This document shows, piece by piece, positions 8,180-17,221 of a stretch of DNA of 64,000 nt. Every line of letters starts with the position of its first letter. Positions within the stretch are counted from its first letter, which is position 1. Position numbers and translations under genes: made by a program. The notes beneath the pieces were generated by a model. It made no database searches. It saw nothing but the letters and a program-made list of their open reading frames with translations, and had not been told where the DNA came from. Source of the stretch: Campylobacterales bacterium (GTDB lineage: Bacteria > Campylobacterota > Campylobacteria > Campylobacterales > Sulfurimonadaceae); assembly GCA_016938735.1 (NCBI GenBank), contig JAFGUB010000029.1:60558-124557 (forward strand), written 5' to 3'.

Positions 8180-8787
8180 CGCTATGGCGGCGTGTGGCGT
8201 GGATGGTGCTGTTTTTACTTCCGCTTGTGCTTGTTTCCCATCTCTATATCGATAGCGCGGTAGCACGATGGGCCATCGCGCAAGGTGATACTCTCTCGGA
8301 CCCTTTTGATTGGCTCAGTCGCCTTGCGGAGTCACACTATTGGCTGGTACCGAGCGTGCTGTTGTGGATCTACTGGCGCTGGATACGACCCAATCCGCAG
8401 TGGGCTTTGCGCGCGCTTTTTATGTGGGCCGCCATTGCTTTTAGCGGCTTAGCGGTGAATGTGGTCAAGATTATCTTTGGCAAGGCACGACCGCTGATGC
8501 TGCGTAATGAAGATTTTTTCGGATTTACGTGGTTCAATCTTTCGCCCGATTTCGCCTCTTTTCCCTCAGGTCACACCACTACGGCCTTTACCATTGCGAC
8601 GGTGCTTGCCCTGCTCTTTCCGCGCTACTGGATATGGTTTTACATGTACGGTCTTTTGATGGCATTGAGTCGTGTTTTTTCGTGGTGGCACTACCCTAGC
8701 GATGTGATGGCCGGCGCGCTTTTTGGTACGGTAGCAACGGTCTGGCTCTTTACATGCAAAAGACTTCCGTTTCACGCCATCAAGTGA
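8176..8787 (+). CDS. PAP2-family membrane phosphatase
   Basis: A 203-residue integral membrane phosphatase with five or six helices. The three PAP2 motifs are all present: KIIFGKARP, SFPSGHTT, and SRVFSWWHYPSD with the catalytic His. Substrates of the family are lipid A phosphates, undecaprenyl pyrophosphate or phosphatidylglycerol phosphate. The ATG at 8176 has GGAGG at 8165 and forms an ATGA overlap with the GT39 gene. Its position in a glycolipid operon favours a lipid A phosphatase (LpxE/LpxF-like) or a lipid-carrier recycling enzyme; the sequence alone does not decide. Confidence 0.85.
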   Translation: MTLWRRVAWMVLFLLPLVLVSHLYIDSAVARWAIAQGDTLSDPFDWLSRLAESHYWLVPSVLLWIYWRWIRPNPQWALRALFMWAAIAFSGLAVNVVKIIFGKARPLMLRNEDFFGFTWFNLSPDFASFPSGHTTTAFTIATVLALLFPRYWIWFYMYGLLMALSRVFSWWHYPSDVMAGALFGTVATVWLFTCKRLPFHAIK

Positions 8788-8795
8788 TGAGAAAC

Positions 8796-8876
8796 CACTT
8801 TGATACCAAAAATGTATATAGTTTCATCAAAGTGCTCGTCTGTCTGATCTCAATCTGATATCAAATAGTGTATAAT
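8796..8876 (+). promoter_or_regulatory. Pel cluster promoter region with inverted repeat
   Basis: CACTTTGAT (8796-8804) and ATCAAAGTG (8826-8834) form a perfect 9-bp inverted repeat with a 21-bp spacer, of the size of a dimeric regulator site. TATAAT at 8871-8876 is followed by the TTG start of pelC at 8905. No good -35 hexamer is visible, which would fit an activated promoter. Regulator unknown. Confidence 0.5.
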
Positions 8877-8904
8877 GTTAGGCTTAAAAAACGAAGGATT
8901 TATC

Positions 8905-9417
8905 TTGAAATTATATTCTTTAGTGTGTATCAGTTCATTGTTTTTTTACGGTTGTTCACAAAAAAACATAGCTACGGATGATTATTTGCCACAGCGTTCG
9001 CACGATGAGCGTATCGCGGTCTTTGCTCTGGAAAATTTCACCGATACGCCACAAGCAGGGATGCGTGCAGCCAATCTGGCAGAGGGGGTGCTGATCGCTC
9101 GAGGGTTGCAGACCCGCAGCCTCATCGCCGCATCAGGAGAACTCTCTTACGATGAGAAGATCGCTCTGGCGCGCAAAGAGCAACTCCCACTCGCACTCCT
9201 TGGAGGAGTGAGCGAATGGCGGTACAAAACGGGTATCGACGGTGAGCCGGCGATCAGTCTTCAGCTCAAGCTCATCGATACGCGCAGCGATGAAGTGCTT
9301 TGGAGTGCTACGGGCTCCGATAACAGTTGGGGCACCTCTTCTATAGGCACGACGGCGCAACAACTTATAGAAAACATGGTGCGTGTAGGCGACAAATCAG
9401 ACGATACCAAACACTGA
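8905..9417 (+). CDS. pelC: PelC-like outer-membrane lipoprotein
   Basis: About 170 residues, close to the 172 of Pseudomonas PelC. The N-terminus is a lipoprotein signal ending in LFFYGC. The mature part has IAVFALENFTDTPQAG, SELSY-like linker, PLALLGGVSEW and LKLIDTRSDEVLWS, the pattern shared by PelC and the TolB/CsgG-like lipoprotein fold. PelC forms a ring at the outer-membrane inner leaflet that guides the Pel polymer to PelB (family knowledge). A TTG start at 8905 with AAGGA at 8893 gives a proper signal peptide; an upstream ATG at 8875 overlaps the -10 and adds a charged leader, so it is unlikely. First gene of the pel operon. Confidence 0.78.
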   Translation: MKLYSLVCISSLFFYGCSQKNIATDDYLPQRSHDERIAVFALENFTDTPQAGMRAANLAEGVLIARGLQTRSLIAASGELSYDEKIALARKEQLPLALLGGVSEWRYKTGIDGEPAISLQLKLIDTRSDEVLWSATGSDNSWGTSSIGTTAQQLIENMVRVGDKSDDTKH

Positions 9418-9424
9418 AGAGCGC

Positions 9425-10666
9425 ATGACTTTTTTTCTTCGCTACCGCGAACAGTTCCTTAAATACGCCTATCTTGAGACCGTTGTAATCATGCTGCTCT
9501 ATTTTGCGGTAGGCTACGCTTTTGATCCGAACGACCTGTGCATGGTTTCTCAAAAAGTCTCTTTTTTGACCATCATCATGGCACTCATTACGCTTTTTCA
9601 CGGACTTGGAAGCGGTCTGCTGGCGAGCGTCATGCTTTTTGCCGCGATGAGTTTAGGGTATGATCAGTTTGACTACACTTTTTTTCTCAAAGAGTTTGTA
9701 CTGGTGCTCATCTTTGGCGAGTTTCACTACTACTGGAACCGAACGATTGATCAGCAGCGCACGGTTGCGGAGTTTACAGAGACCAAGCTTTTCGAGCTGA
9801 GCAAGGCTTTTTATACGCTCAAAATATCGCATGATCAGTTGGAAAAAAACTACGTCTTCAAGCCGATGAGCCTGCGCCATGCGATCCGCTCTATCAAAGA
9901 CGGAGTACGCTCGGGTGAAGAGCATCGCACCTTTGAGCGTTTTTTGGGACTGCTGCAAAAAAACTACGCCATCGAACGCGCTTTCTTGATACATGTAGAG
10001 AAAGGGCGTTCCGTTGTTGCCCGTAGTGACGCCGAAGTAAGAATTGACCTGGATGATTTGATGATCAATGAAGCGATTGAGAAAAAAATGCCGATCTATA
10101 TCAGCGACCATGTCGGTACCCTGCAAAGCGCCTATCTTGCCGCCATTCCGGCACTCTATCGGCATGAGGTCTGTTTGCTGCTGGTGATTGAGAAGATGCC
10201 CTTTCTTTCGTTTAATAAAGACAATCTCATCTCCATATCCATCCTGTTGAGCTATCTCTATGAGGAGCTCCAAAAGGTGAAGATTCTTGAGGGCATTGCG
10301 GATTTTTTCCCATGGTTTCAAGAAAATTTTCGGTTTGAGCTCTACCGCTTAAGTGATTTAAACCGCATCTATCGTGTGCATTCTACAGTTTTGGCTTTTG
10401 TGATCGACGATCCGCTTGATGCCCATAGGCTTCAAAGCTGCGTGGGTAAAAACCTCCGTTCGCTCGACGTGATGAGCCATTTCGTCAACGGCGAGCGTAC
10501 CGTGCTTTGTGTGCTCTTTCCCTTTGCCGACGAAGCATCGGCACAAGGCTTCGTGAAGCGTATTTTTGAACTGTTACATGTAGAGCAGGGACTCTTCCGT
10601 TACGATATGTTTGATCTCTCGCAGCTTGATTTGCTGCAACGCTATATTGAGCGTTACTGTGATTGA
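9425..10666 (+). CDS. pelD: PelD-like c-di-GMP receptor of the Pel synthase complex
   Basis: A 413-residue inner-membrane protein. Four hydrophobic helices lie in residues 15-105, followed by a short coiled coil, a GAF-like domain (about 150-280) and a degenerate GGDEF domain (about 300-410). No GG(D/E)EF signature is present, but an RSLD segment at Arg345-Asp348 matches the RxxD inhibitory-site motif through which PelD binds c-di-GMP. Binding activates Pel synthesis after translation (family knowledge). It lies between pelC and pelE with 7-bp spacing. The retained RxxD makes c-di-GMP control of this cluster likely. One core palindrome is at 10574. Confidence 0.85.
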   Translation: MTFFLRYREQFLKYAYLETVVIMLLYFAVGYAFDPNDLCMVSQKVSFLTIIMALITLFHGLGSGLLASVMLFAAMSLGYDQFDYTFFLKEFVLVLIFGEFHYYWNRTIDQQRTVAEFTETKLFELSKAFYTLKISHDQLEKNYVFKPMSLRHAIRSIKDGVRSGEEHRTFERFLGLLQKNYAIERAFLIHVEKGRSVVARSDAEVRIDLDDLMINEAIEKKMPIYISDHVGTLQSAYLAAIPALYRHEVCLLLVIEKMPFLSFNKDNLISISILLSYLYEELQKVKILEGIADFFPWFQENFRFELYRLSDLNRIYRVHSTVLAFVIDDPLDAHRLQSCVGKNLRSLDVMSHFVNGERTVLCVLFPFADEASAQGFVKRIFELLHVEQGLFRYDMFDLSQLDLLQRYIERYCD

Positions 10667-10679
10667 ATGGTGGGTTTGG

Positions 10680-11597
10680 ATGAGTGCCTCAATGGGGCGT
10701 TTTTACCTAATACACGGTCTGCTATCACTGATTTTTGCACTGATGGGTATGGCGGTGCTGCGCCGACGTTATAGTGATGAGCGCTACACAATGGTTTTTT
10801 TGCTGTTCGCGGTTCAGATGGCCATGCCGATCGTGGGGTATCTTTTTGGCGCTTGGATTGTCTATTATTTGCGCCATGTCCGCTACGACAAACGGTTGAC
10901 CCATACCCGTTACATCGACATGGATGATTTTCAAAACGAGTTCGTCCAAATCAAACGGATATTTGGTGAAGCATCGATCAGCGAATTGCTCTGTAATGCC
11001 AACAGTTCGAGTGCGCTGAAAACCAAAGCACTCGCCTCCGTTTCGGACAATATCAACCAAAAAAACATCAATCTTATCAAAAGCTCCCTCTCGGACAGTG
11101 ATGACGAGGTAAGGCTCTATAGTTTTGCTCTTATCGATGGTATGGAGCGCGACATCAACGACAAGATCCATCAGATGTTATCTGCCTTTGAGAAAGCGGA
11201 GCGCTTGGAGCAGCGCATCGATCTCGCCCGTGATTTGGCGGCACTCTATTGGGATATGATCTACTTTGAACTCTCCGATGCGGACCTCAAAGGCTACATC
11301 CTCGATCAGGTGAAGCACTTTGCGCGCATCGTCTTGGGGGTCTTTCCCGGAGATAGCAAAGTGAACATCGTGCTGGGAAAGGTCTATTTGATGGAGCAGC
11401 GCTACGATGAGGCTGCCACCTGTTTTACACTGGTAATCGAACAAGAGGGGAGCAGCGAATATACCCTTCCTTATTTGGCCGAGATCTACTTCAATCTGCG
11501 CAACTACCGCAGCGTCCGTGCCCTGCTCGCAACCGCCGACGGGATGAAGATGAACGCGGTGTTGCACCCCGTGCTGCATCAATGGAGTCGTGCATGA
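10680..11597 (+). CDS. pelE: PelE-like inner-membrane TPR protein
   Basis: A 305-residue protein with two N-terminal transmembrane helices (about residues 6-25 and 37-58) and a cytoplasmic helical repeat region (about 95-300) containing TPR-like units such as KVYLMEQRYDEAATCF. This is the architecture of PelE, which holds PelD, PelF and PelG together in the synthase complex (family knowledge). The ATG at 10680 puts the first helix directly at the N-terminus; an earlier in-frame ATG at 10611 lies well inside pelD. Its stop overlaps the pelF start as ATGA. Assignment rests on architecture plus exact position between pelD and pelF. Confidence 0.8.
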   Translation: MSASMGRFYLIHGLLSLIFALMGMAVLRRRYSDERYTMVFLLFAVQMAMPIVGYLFGAWIVYYLRHVRYDKRLTHTRYIDMDDFQNEFVQIKRIFGEASISELLCNANSSSALKTKALASVSDNINQKNINLIKSSLSDSDDEVRLYSFALIDGMERDINDKIHQMLSAFEKAERLEQRIDLARDLAALYWDMIYFELSDADLKGYILDQVKHFARIVLGVFPGDSKVNIVLGKVYLMEQRYDEAATCFTLVIEQEGSSEYTLPYLAEIYFNLRNYRSVRALLATADGMKMNAVLHPVLHQWSRA

Positions 11598-13120
11598 GCC
11601 AGTATATCCGTCGTAGTGACACCGTTGATGTGATGCTTTTTGGCGAGGGTACCTACCCTTACATTCGCGGCGGCGTTTCGTCGTGGACTCACCAGCTCAT
11701 CAACGGTATGCCGGATCTAAAATTCGGTATTGTCTTTTTGGGTTCCGTGCGCAGCGATTATGGCGATATTCTCTATGCGCTACCGGACAATCTGGTGCAT
11801 CTCGAGGCGCACTACATGTTTGATGAAGATGAGGTAGAACGGCGTCACCAGCGTGCTAAGGATCATCCTGAATTTGGCGTGGTGCGCGCGCTGCATGAGT
11901 GGTTTAAGCACAAAGAGGGCGACATCCCCGATGCGATGAAGAATATCGATTTTTATACCAAAAAGATCACACATGACCACTTTTTGCATTCCAAGCAGTC
12001 GTGGGAGTACATCAACGAAAAGTACCTGCAAAACTGTCCCGACATCCCTTTTATCGACTACTTCTGGACGGTCAAGAATATCCATCGCCCAATCTGGAAG
12101 CTGGCTGGGATCGTGGAGACCATGCCTACATGTAAGCTGCTGCACAGCCCCTCTACCGGCTACGCGGGATTTTTAGGTGCCCTTGCCTCCTACCACATGA
12201 ACCGCCCCTATATCCTCACTGAGCATGGCATCTACACGCGCGAGCGTAAGATTGATATGCTCACCGCCAATTGGATCGATTTCAAAAAAGCCTCCTTGCT
12301 CAAGCAGCCTGAAGAGTTCAACTACATCAAAAAGATGTGGGTCAGCTTTTTTGAGCAGATCGGCGAGTTTAGCTACAGCCGCGCCAATCCGATCCTCTCA
12401 CTCTTTTCGGGGGCGCGGGAGATTCAAGTACGCTTTGGTGCGGCGCGGGAAAAGACGCAGGTGGTTCCCAATGGAGTGGACGTAGACGGTTTGCGCAAAG
12501 CGTACGAAGCGTACGAAGCGCGCGAAGCGGGGATACCCAAAGTGATCACCCTCATCGGTCGGGTGGTCTCGATCAAGGACATCAAAACTTTTATCCGCGC
12601 GATTCGCATTACACTTAACACTCTTGAGGATGTAGAGGCGTGGGTGGTTGGGCCGATGGATGAAGATCCTGATTATGCGCATGAGTGTATCAACATGGTC
12701 GAAACGATGGGGCTTAAAGAGCGCTTCTTTTTTAAAGGCTTTCAAAACATCAAAGATATTCTGCCCAAAACGGGGCTGCTCACGCTCACCTCAATTAGCG
12801 AAGGGATGCCGCTGAGCATTCTTGAGGGCTTTGCCGCAGGGGTGCCGTGCGTCTCCACCGACGTAGGGAGTTGTCGGGATCTCATCTTGGGCGGTCTGGG
12901 CGCGGAAGATGAGGCCATCGGCGCGGCAGGTGCCATCACCGGCATTGCCAACCCCTCCGCATTGGCTGAGAGCTATATCCGTTTTTTAAGCAACGAGACT
13001 TTGTGGCATGAGGCCCAGCGCGCGGCGCTTGAGCGGGTGGAACGCTACTATCGGCAAGACACTTTTTTACAGACTTACCGCAGTATCTACGATGAAGCGA
13101 TCGCATCATGGCCGGCATAG
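11594..13120 (+). CDS. pelF: PelF glycosyltransferase (GT4)
   Basis: A 508-residue cytoplasmic glycosyltransferase, one residue longer than Pseudomonas PelF. The N-terminal domain starts with MLFGEGTYPYIRGGVSSW, the glycine-rich opening of PelF. The C-terminal GT-B half has VITLIGRVVSIKDIK and the EX7E motif in SEGMPLSILEG. PelF polymerises N-acetylgalactosamine/N-acetylglucosamine units from UDP-sugars (family knowledge). The ATG at 11594 forms ATGA with the pelE stop and has GGAG at 11584; an ATG at 11582 is a possible alternative. A perfect 9-bp tandem repeat at 12500-12517 with a third imperfect unit codes for AYEAYEARE between the two domains. It overlaps pelG by 13 bp. Confidence 0.93.
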   Translation: MSQYIRRSDTVDVMLFGEGTYPYIRGGVSSWTHQLINGMPDLKFGIVFLGSVRSDYGDILYALPDNLVHLEAHYMFDEDEVERRHQRAKDHPEFGVVRALHEWFKHKEGDIPDAMKNIDFYTKKITHDHFLHSKQSWEYINEKYLQNCPDIPFIDYFWTVKNIHRPIWKLAGIVETMPTCKLLHSPSTGYAGFLGALASYHMNRPYILTEHGIYTRERKIDMLTANWIDFKKASLLKQPEEFNYIKKMWVSFFEQIGEFSYSRANPILSLFSGAREIQVRFGAAREKTQVVPNGVDVDGLRKAYEAYEAREAGIPKVITLIGRVVSIKDIKTFIRAIRITLNTLEDVEAWVVGPMDEDPDYAHECINMVETMGLKERFFFKGFQNIKDILPKTGLLTLTSISEGMPLSILEGFAAGVPCVSTDVGSCRDLILGGLGAEDEAIGAAGAITGIANPSALAESYIRFLSNETLWHEAQRAALERVERYYRQDTFLQTYRSIYDEAIASWPA

Positions 13121-14481
13121 GTTTTGAGCTACGGCGCGCCCTGCGCCACGATCGGCTTCTCTCTATTGCTAAAGTGTATGGCTATTCGGCGCTGCTGAGC
13201 TCCGGCCCTTGGGTCATCTCCATTATCGCCATCATTATCGTCGGCTTTATCGGCGTGGCCACCGCTGAAAGAGGCGGCAACACGGTGCAGTATCAGATCG
13301 TCATCACCTATGCGATTGCGCTCGCCTCCAGCCTGATCGTTACCGGCTTTTTGCAGCTCCCTTTTACCCACTACATCGCTGATCTGATCTTCGCGCACCG
13401 CGAAGATGAGGTGCTTCCCTCCTATTACGGCGCTTTGCTCATGACGTGGGTGGGGGGAATTGCCTTTATCGTGCCGTTGGTTTTAGTGGTCTTTGAGGGG
13501 CATGGTGCATGGTTTAGCGTCGGGGTGATTTCGACTTTTTTGGTACTCTCAGGCGTCTGGATCTCCAATATTTTGGCCGTTAGCCTCAAATATTACCGGG
13601 GCGTTTTGGTTGCTTATGCCTTCTCATATGGTCTTATTATCCTACTCTCCATGCTCTTTGGTACCACGCTTGATGCGCTGATCTTCATCTTTTTTCTCGG
13701 GAATGCTTTGCTGCTTGTGATTCTGATGACGCTGATTACCAAAAGCTATGAATCCAGCCGCATCATCAGTCTGAGCTTTTTTCAAGACAAAAATTTCTAC
13801 TGGAGCCTTGGATTTGCGGGGCTTTTTTACAACCTTGGCGCGTGGGTCGATAAGTTCATCTTCTGGTACCATCCGCTCACGGGAGAGCGGGTGATCGGGC
13901 ATCTGAATGCTTCGGTGGTCTATGATATGCCCATCTTTATCGCCTATCTCTCCATTTTGCCGGGGATGGCGATCTTCTTTTTTCGGCTGGAGGCTGATTT
14001 TGCGGAGAAGTACGACCTCTTTTTCGACGCCGTGCGCAGCGGAGGGACACTCGGAGCGATCCGCCGGTACCGCGACGAGATGGCGCAGATCATCCGCCAC
14101 TCCATCCGCGAGGTAATCATCGTGCAGGGGATTGTCAATATCATCTTGTTTTTGATGGCACCGTCGCTTTTTTCGGCGCTGCATATTCCCCAGCTCTATC
14201 TGGGGCTCTTTTATATTTTGACGGTGGGGGCGCAGCTACAGCTTGGATTTATGTCGGTGATGGCGATCTTGTATTACCTTGACCGTAAGCGCGTGGCGAT
14301 GTGGCTCGCAGTCGCCTTTTTCGTGCTCAACGGTCTTTTGACCTTTGCAAGCATCTATATGGGACCGGCGATGTTCGGCTATGGCTATGCGCTTTCACTG
14401 CTGATCGTCTTTACCCTCAGCATATTAGTAGTACGACGGGAACTTCAGGAGCTTGATTATGAAACCTTTATGCTGCGCTAG
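13108..14481 (+). CDS. pelG: PelG polysaccharide transporter
   Basis: A 457-residue integral membrane protein, against 456 in Pseudomonas. It has about twelve hydrophobic helices and opens with MAGIGFELRR, the conserved start of PelG. Further conserved-looking segments are SGPWVISI and the loop WVDKFIFWY. PelG belongs to the MOP/MATE-like flippase superfamily and with PelD, PelE and PelF forms the inner-membrane Pel synthase and export complex (family knowledge). The start overlaps pelF by 13 bp and its end overlaps pelA by 23 bp, so the cluster is one transcription unit. Confidence 0.93.
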   Translation: MAGIGFELRRALRHDRLLSIAKVYGYSALLSSGPWVISIIAIIIVGFIGVATAERGGNTVQYQIVITYAIALASSLIVTGFLQLPFTHYIADLIFAHREDEVLPSYYGALLMTWVGGIAFIVPLVLVVFEGHGAWFSVGVISTFLVLSGVWISNILAVSLKYYRGVLVAYAFSYGLIILLSMLFGTTLDALIFIFFLGNALLLVILMTLITKSYESSRIISLSFFQDKNFYWSLGFAGLFYNLGAWVDKFIFWYHPLTGERVIGHLNASVVYDMPIFIAYLSILPGMAIFFFRLEADFAEKYDLFFDAVRSGGTLGAIRRYRDEMAQIIRHSIREVIIVQGIVNIILFLMAPSLFSALHIPQLYLGLFYILTVGAQLQLGFMSVMAILYYLDRKRVAMWLAVAFFVLNGLLTFASIYMGPAMFGYGYALSLLIVFTLSILVVRRELQELDYETFMLR

Positions 14482-17221
14482 ACTTTTTTGGCTCTTTTGG
14501 CTTACGGCTACGGCGCTCTTTGGGATGACGCCGCCTAAAAGTGCCGTCGTCTATTACGGTGATGATCTGCCCTATACGCTGCTGGGCGTTCACGACTATA
14601 TCATCGTGCAGCCCGATCATGTCAATACGGCGACACACGGCTTCAAAGTCTATACACCGAATATCTACGCCTACGTCTCATTGGGCGAAGCGGAATCCGG
14701 ACAATCCTATTTTAACCGGCTCGAAAGTGAATGGATCGTAGGTGAGAACAGCGCGTGGAAGAGTAAAGTGCTTGATCTCTCCAATGGCGACTATCATGAT
14801 TTCATACTGGAAGAGGTAATAGAACCTTTATATGTAAAGGGCTTTCGCCACTTCTTTTTCGATACCCTCGATAGCTATCAGCTTCTTGAAATAACCCCGC
14901 AGCAGCGTCAGACGATGCAAGAGGGACTGGTGACGCTGATCAAACGGATTCATGCACGTTATCCAGATGCGAAGTTTGTCATCAACCGAGGATTCGAGGT
15001 GATCGAAACACTTGCGCCGATGGTGGATGCGGTGCTCTTTGAATCGCTCTATCGCGGTCTTGCACCCGATGCGTCGGGGTATCAGAAGGTCTCTGAGAAA
15101 GACCGCTCATGGCTGCTCTCGCAGGTAGAGAAGATCAAGACGCTGGGGCTGGATGTTATTGCACTTGATTATCTGGGTCCCTCACAGTTTGATCAAGCGC
15201 CGGAGGTGGCCAAGCAGATCTGGGCGCACGGTGTGATCCCCTATATCGGCGATCGTGAGCTGCAGGCCATAGGATATTCATCCAAAAATGCGCTCAAGCG
15301 CGAGGTTTTGGTGTTGTATGACGATACGATGTTTGACCATACGGAGAGTGACGATAAGATTTTTTCAAGGGCTTTTTTGCAGCTTTCTATGCCACTGGAG
15401 TATTTAGGGTACATTCCACGGTTGCAGGGTATCTCTGAGATCCCGCTGTCGGACGCAGCTTTCTCACGCCTAGGCGGGGCGGTGATGTGGCTTGAAGGGA
15501 ACTATGCCAAAGAACATCAGGTTAAAGTGCAAGAGTGGATCGAGCGTTGTTTCAAACATAATGTGAAGCTGCTCTTTCTCGAGACGCTGGAGGCAGAATT
15601 TCATCAAGATATTTTAAAAGTGTTGCATATCGATACCGTCGAGACCGGATATCCCAATCACATCAGCGAGAGAGTTTTAGCGTATGATCACAACCTAATG
15701 GGATTTGAAATAGAACCGTCTGAGTATATGGAGTCGTTTTCTTATCATCCTCAAGAGGCCACACCCTTATTGCAGGTTCAAAGAGAAGATCATAACTCTA
15801 CACGCGCCGCTATTACTCCTTGGGGCGGCTACGTACTAGAAGGTGGTGTATCGGTGGGGCTGAACAAACAAAATTTATGGATCGTCAATCCGTTCGAGAT
15901 CCTGCAGCGCGCACTTCGTTTAGTTCCGTTCCCGGTTCCCGACCCTACCACGCAAAACGGTAGACGGCTGCTCTTTGTACATATGGACGGCGATGGGATT
16001 ATGAACCGTGCTGAGTGGAATCCAAAACGCTTTGCAGGCGAAGTGTTACTTGATGAGATTTTTCAAAAATACACCATTCCTCTTTCAATCTCCGTTATCG
16101 AAGCGGAAACCGCGTCTTACGGTCTTTTTGCGAAGGACTCCGAAGCACTTGAGGCGATTGCCAAAGCGATTTTTGCATTACCGCATGTGGAGCCTGCCTC
16201 CCACACCTTCACCCACCCCTTTTTCTGGCGCAATGTCGAAAATGGTCATTTAGACGATCGATACCATTTGGCCGTCAGCGGCTACACCTTTTCGATTGAT
16301 CGAGAGATCAACGGATCGCTCGACTATGTCAATACGAGATTGGCAACCAAAGAGAAGCAGAGTCGATTGATCTTTTGGAGCGGAGATTGCCAACCCAACG
16401 AAGAGGTCTTAGCTTACATGTACCAAAACGATGTGCTACATATTAACGGCGGTGACACCATGGTGAGCAATGAACAGCCATGGCTCAGTCTGATTGCACC
16501 GTTTGGCGTACCTCGTGGAGCGTACTATCAGATTTTTACAGCGCAACAAAATGAAAACGTCTATACCAACAATTGGATCGGACCGTTTTGGGGGTATCAA
16601 AAAGCGATTCAGACCTTTAAGCTCACAGACGCTCCCCGCAGGTTTAAACCGATCAATATCTATTTTCACGCTTACTCAGGTTCCAAGCAGGCTTCGCTCG
16701 GGGCTTTAAAAAAAGTGTTCGATTGGGCGATCAAACAAGAGACGATGCCGATCTATACGTCGCAGTTTATCCCCAAAGTGATGGACTTTTATACCCTCTC
16801 CATCGCTGATACAAACGATGGATGGACTATCAGCGGTGCCGACGCACTCAAAACCGTGCGGCTGCCAACGGAAGTGTCGGTCGATATCGCACACAGTGAG
16901 GGTATCGCAGGAATCAAAGCGCACGAATCGGGCCGCTATGTGCACTTATCACCCCAATCAAACCACTTTATCGCACGGGGCGAAGAGAGCGGGCCTTATC
17001 TGGTAGATGCCAACGCCCCACTCAGTGCTATGCGTTTCGAACCCAAACGGCAGCACCTTGAGTTGAAAGGCGAAGTGCCGCTGCGTCTGCGTTATCGTCT
17101 GGAAAAAGGGTGCACACTGCAAAGCACGCCCGAGCCTACCCGCCGCCGCAGTGTCGGTGATGTGATCGAGCTTGAGTTTGAGCACGCCAAGGAGGCAAGT
17201 GTCGATGTCCTCTGCTCCTAA
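14459..17221 (+). CDS. pelA: PelA-like bifunctional glycoside hydrolase/deacetylase
   Basis: A 920-residue periplasmic protein with a Sec signal ending near residue 22; Pseudomonas PelA has 948. The N-terminal GH166-like domain (about 25-280) has VVYYGDD, YVSLGEAES and Glu195 in LFESLYRG, placed like the catalytic Glu. A middle domain (about 290-480) resembles a reductase-like linker fold. The deacetylase domain (about 495-740) shows Asp510 in HMDGDG and His582/His586 in SHTFTHPF, the metal triad of CE4-like enzymes. A beta-rich end follows. PelA partly deacetylates Pel, making it cationic, and cleaves it (family knowledge). ATG at 14459 has AGGAG at 14447. It is last of the synthase block here, whereas it is first in Pseudomonas. 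Confidence 0.9.
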   Translation: MKPLCCARLFWLFWLTATALFGMTPPKSAVVYYGDDLPYTLLGVHDYIIVQPDHVNTATHGFKVYTPNIYAYVSLGEAESGQSYFNRLESEWIVGENSAWKSKVLDLSNGDYHDFILEEVIEPLYVKGFRHFFFDTLDSYQLLEITPQQRQTMQEGLVTLIKRIHARYPDAKFVINRGFEVIETLAPMVDAVLFESLYRGLAPDASGYQKVSEKDRSWLLSQVEKIKTLGLDVIALDYLGPSQFDQAPEVAKQIWAHGVIPYIGDRELQAIGYSSKNALKREVLVLYDDTMFDHTESDDKIFSRAFLQLSMPLEYLGYIPRLQGISEIPLSDAAFSRLGGAVMWLEGNYAKEHQVKVQEWIERCFKHNVKLLFLETLEAEFHQDILKVLHIDTVETGYPNHISERVLAYDHNLMGFEIEPSEYMESFSYHPQEATPLLQVQREDHNSTRAAITPWGGYVLEGGVSVGLNKQNLWIVNPFEILQRALRLVPFPVPDPTTQNGRRLLFVHMDGDGIMNRAEWNPKRFAGEVLLDEIFQKYTIPLSISVIEAETASYGLFAKDSEALEAIAKAIFALPHVEPASHTFTHPFFWRNVENGHLDDRYHLAVSGYTFSIDREINGSLDYVNTRLATKEKQSRLIFWSGDCQPNEEVLAYMYQNDVLHINGGDTMVSNEQPWLSLIAPFGVPRGAYYQIFTAQQNENVYTNNWIGPFWGYQKAIQTFKLTDAPRRFKPINIYFHAYSGSKQASLGALKKVFDWAIKQETMPIYTSQFIPKVMDFYTLSIADTNDGWTISGADALKTVRLPTEVSVDIAHSEGIAGIKAHESGRYVHLSPQSNHFIARGEESGPYLVDANAPLSAMRFEPKRQHLELKGEVPLRLRYRLEKGCTLQSTPEPTRRRSVGDVIELEFEHAKEASVDVLCS

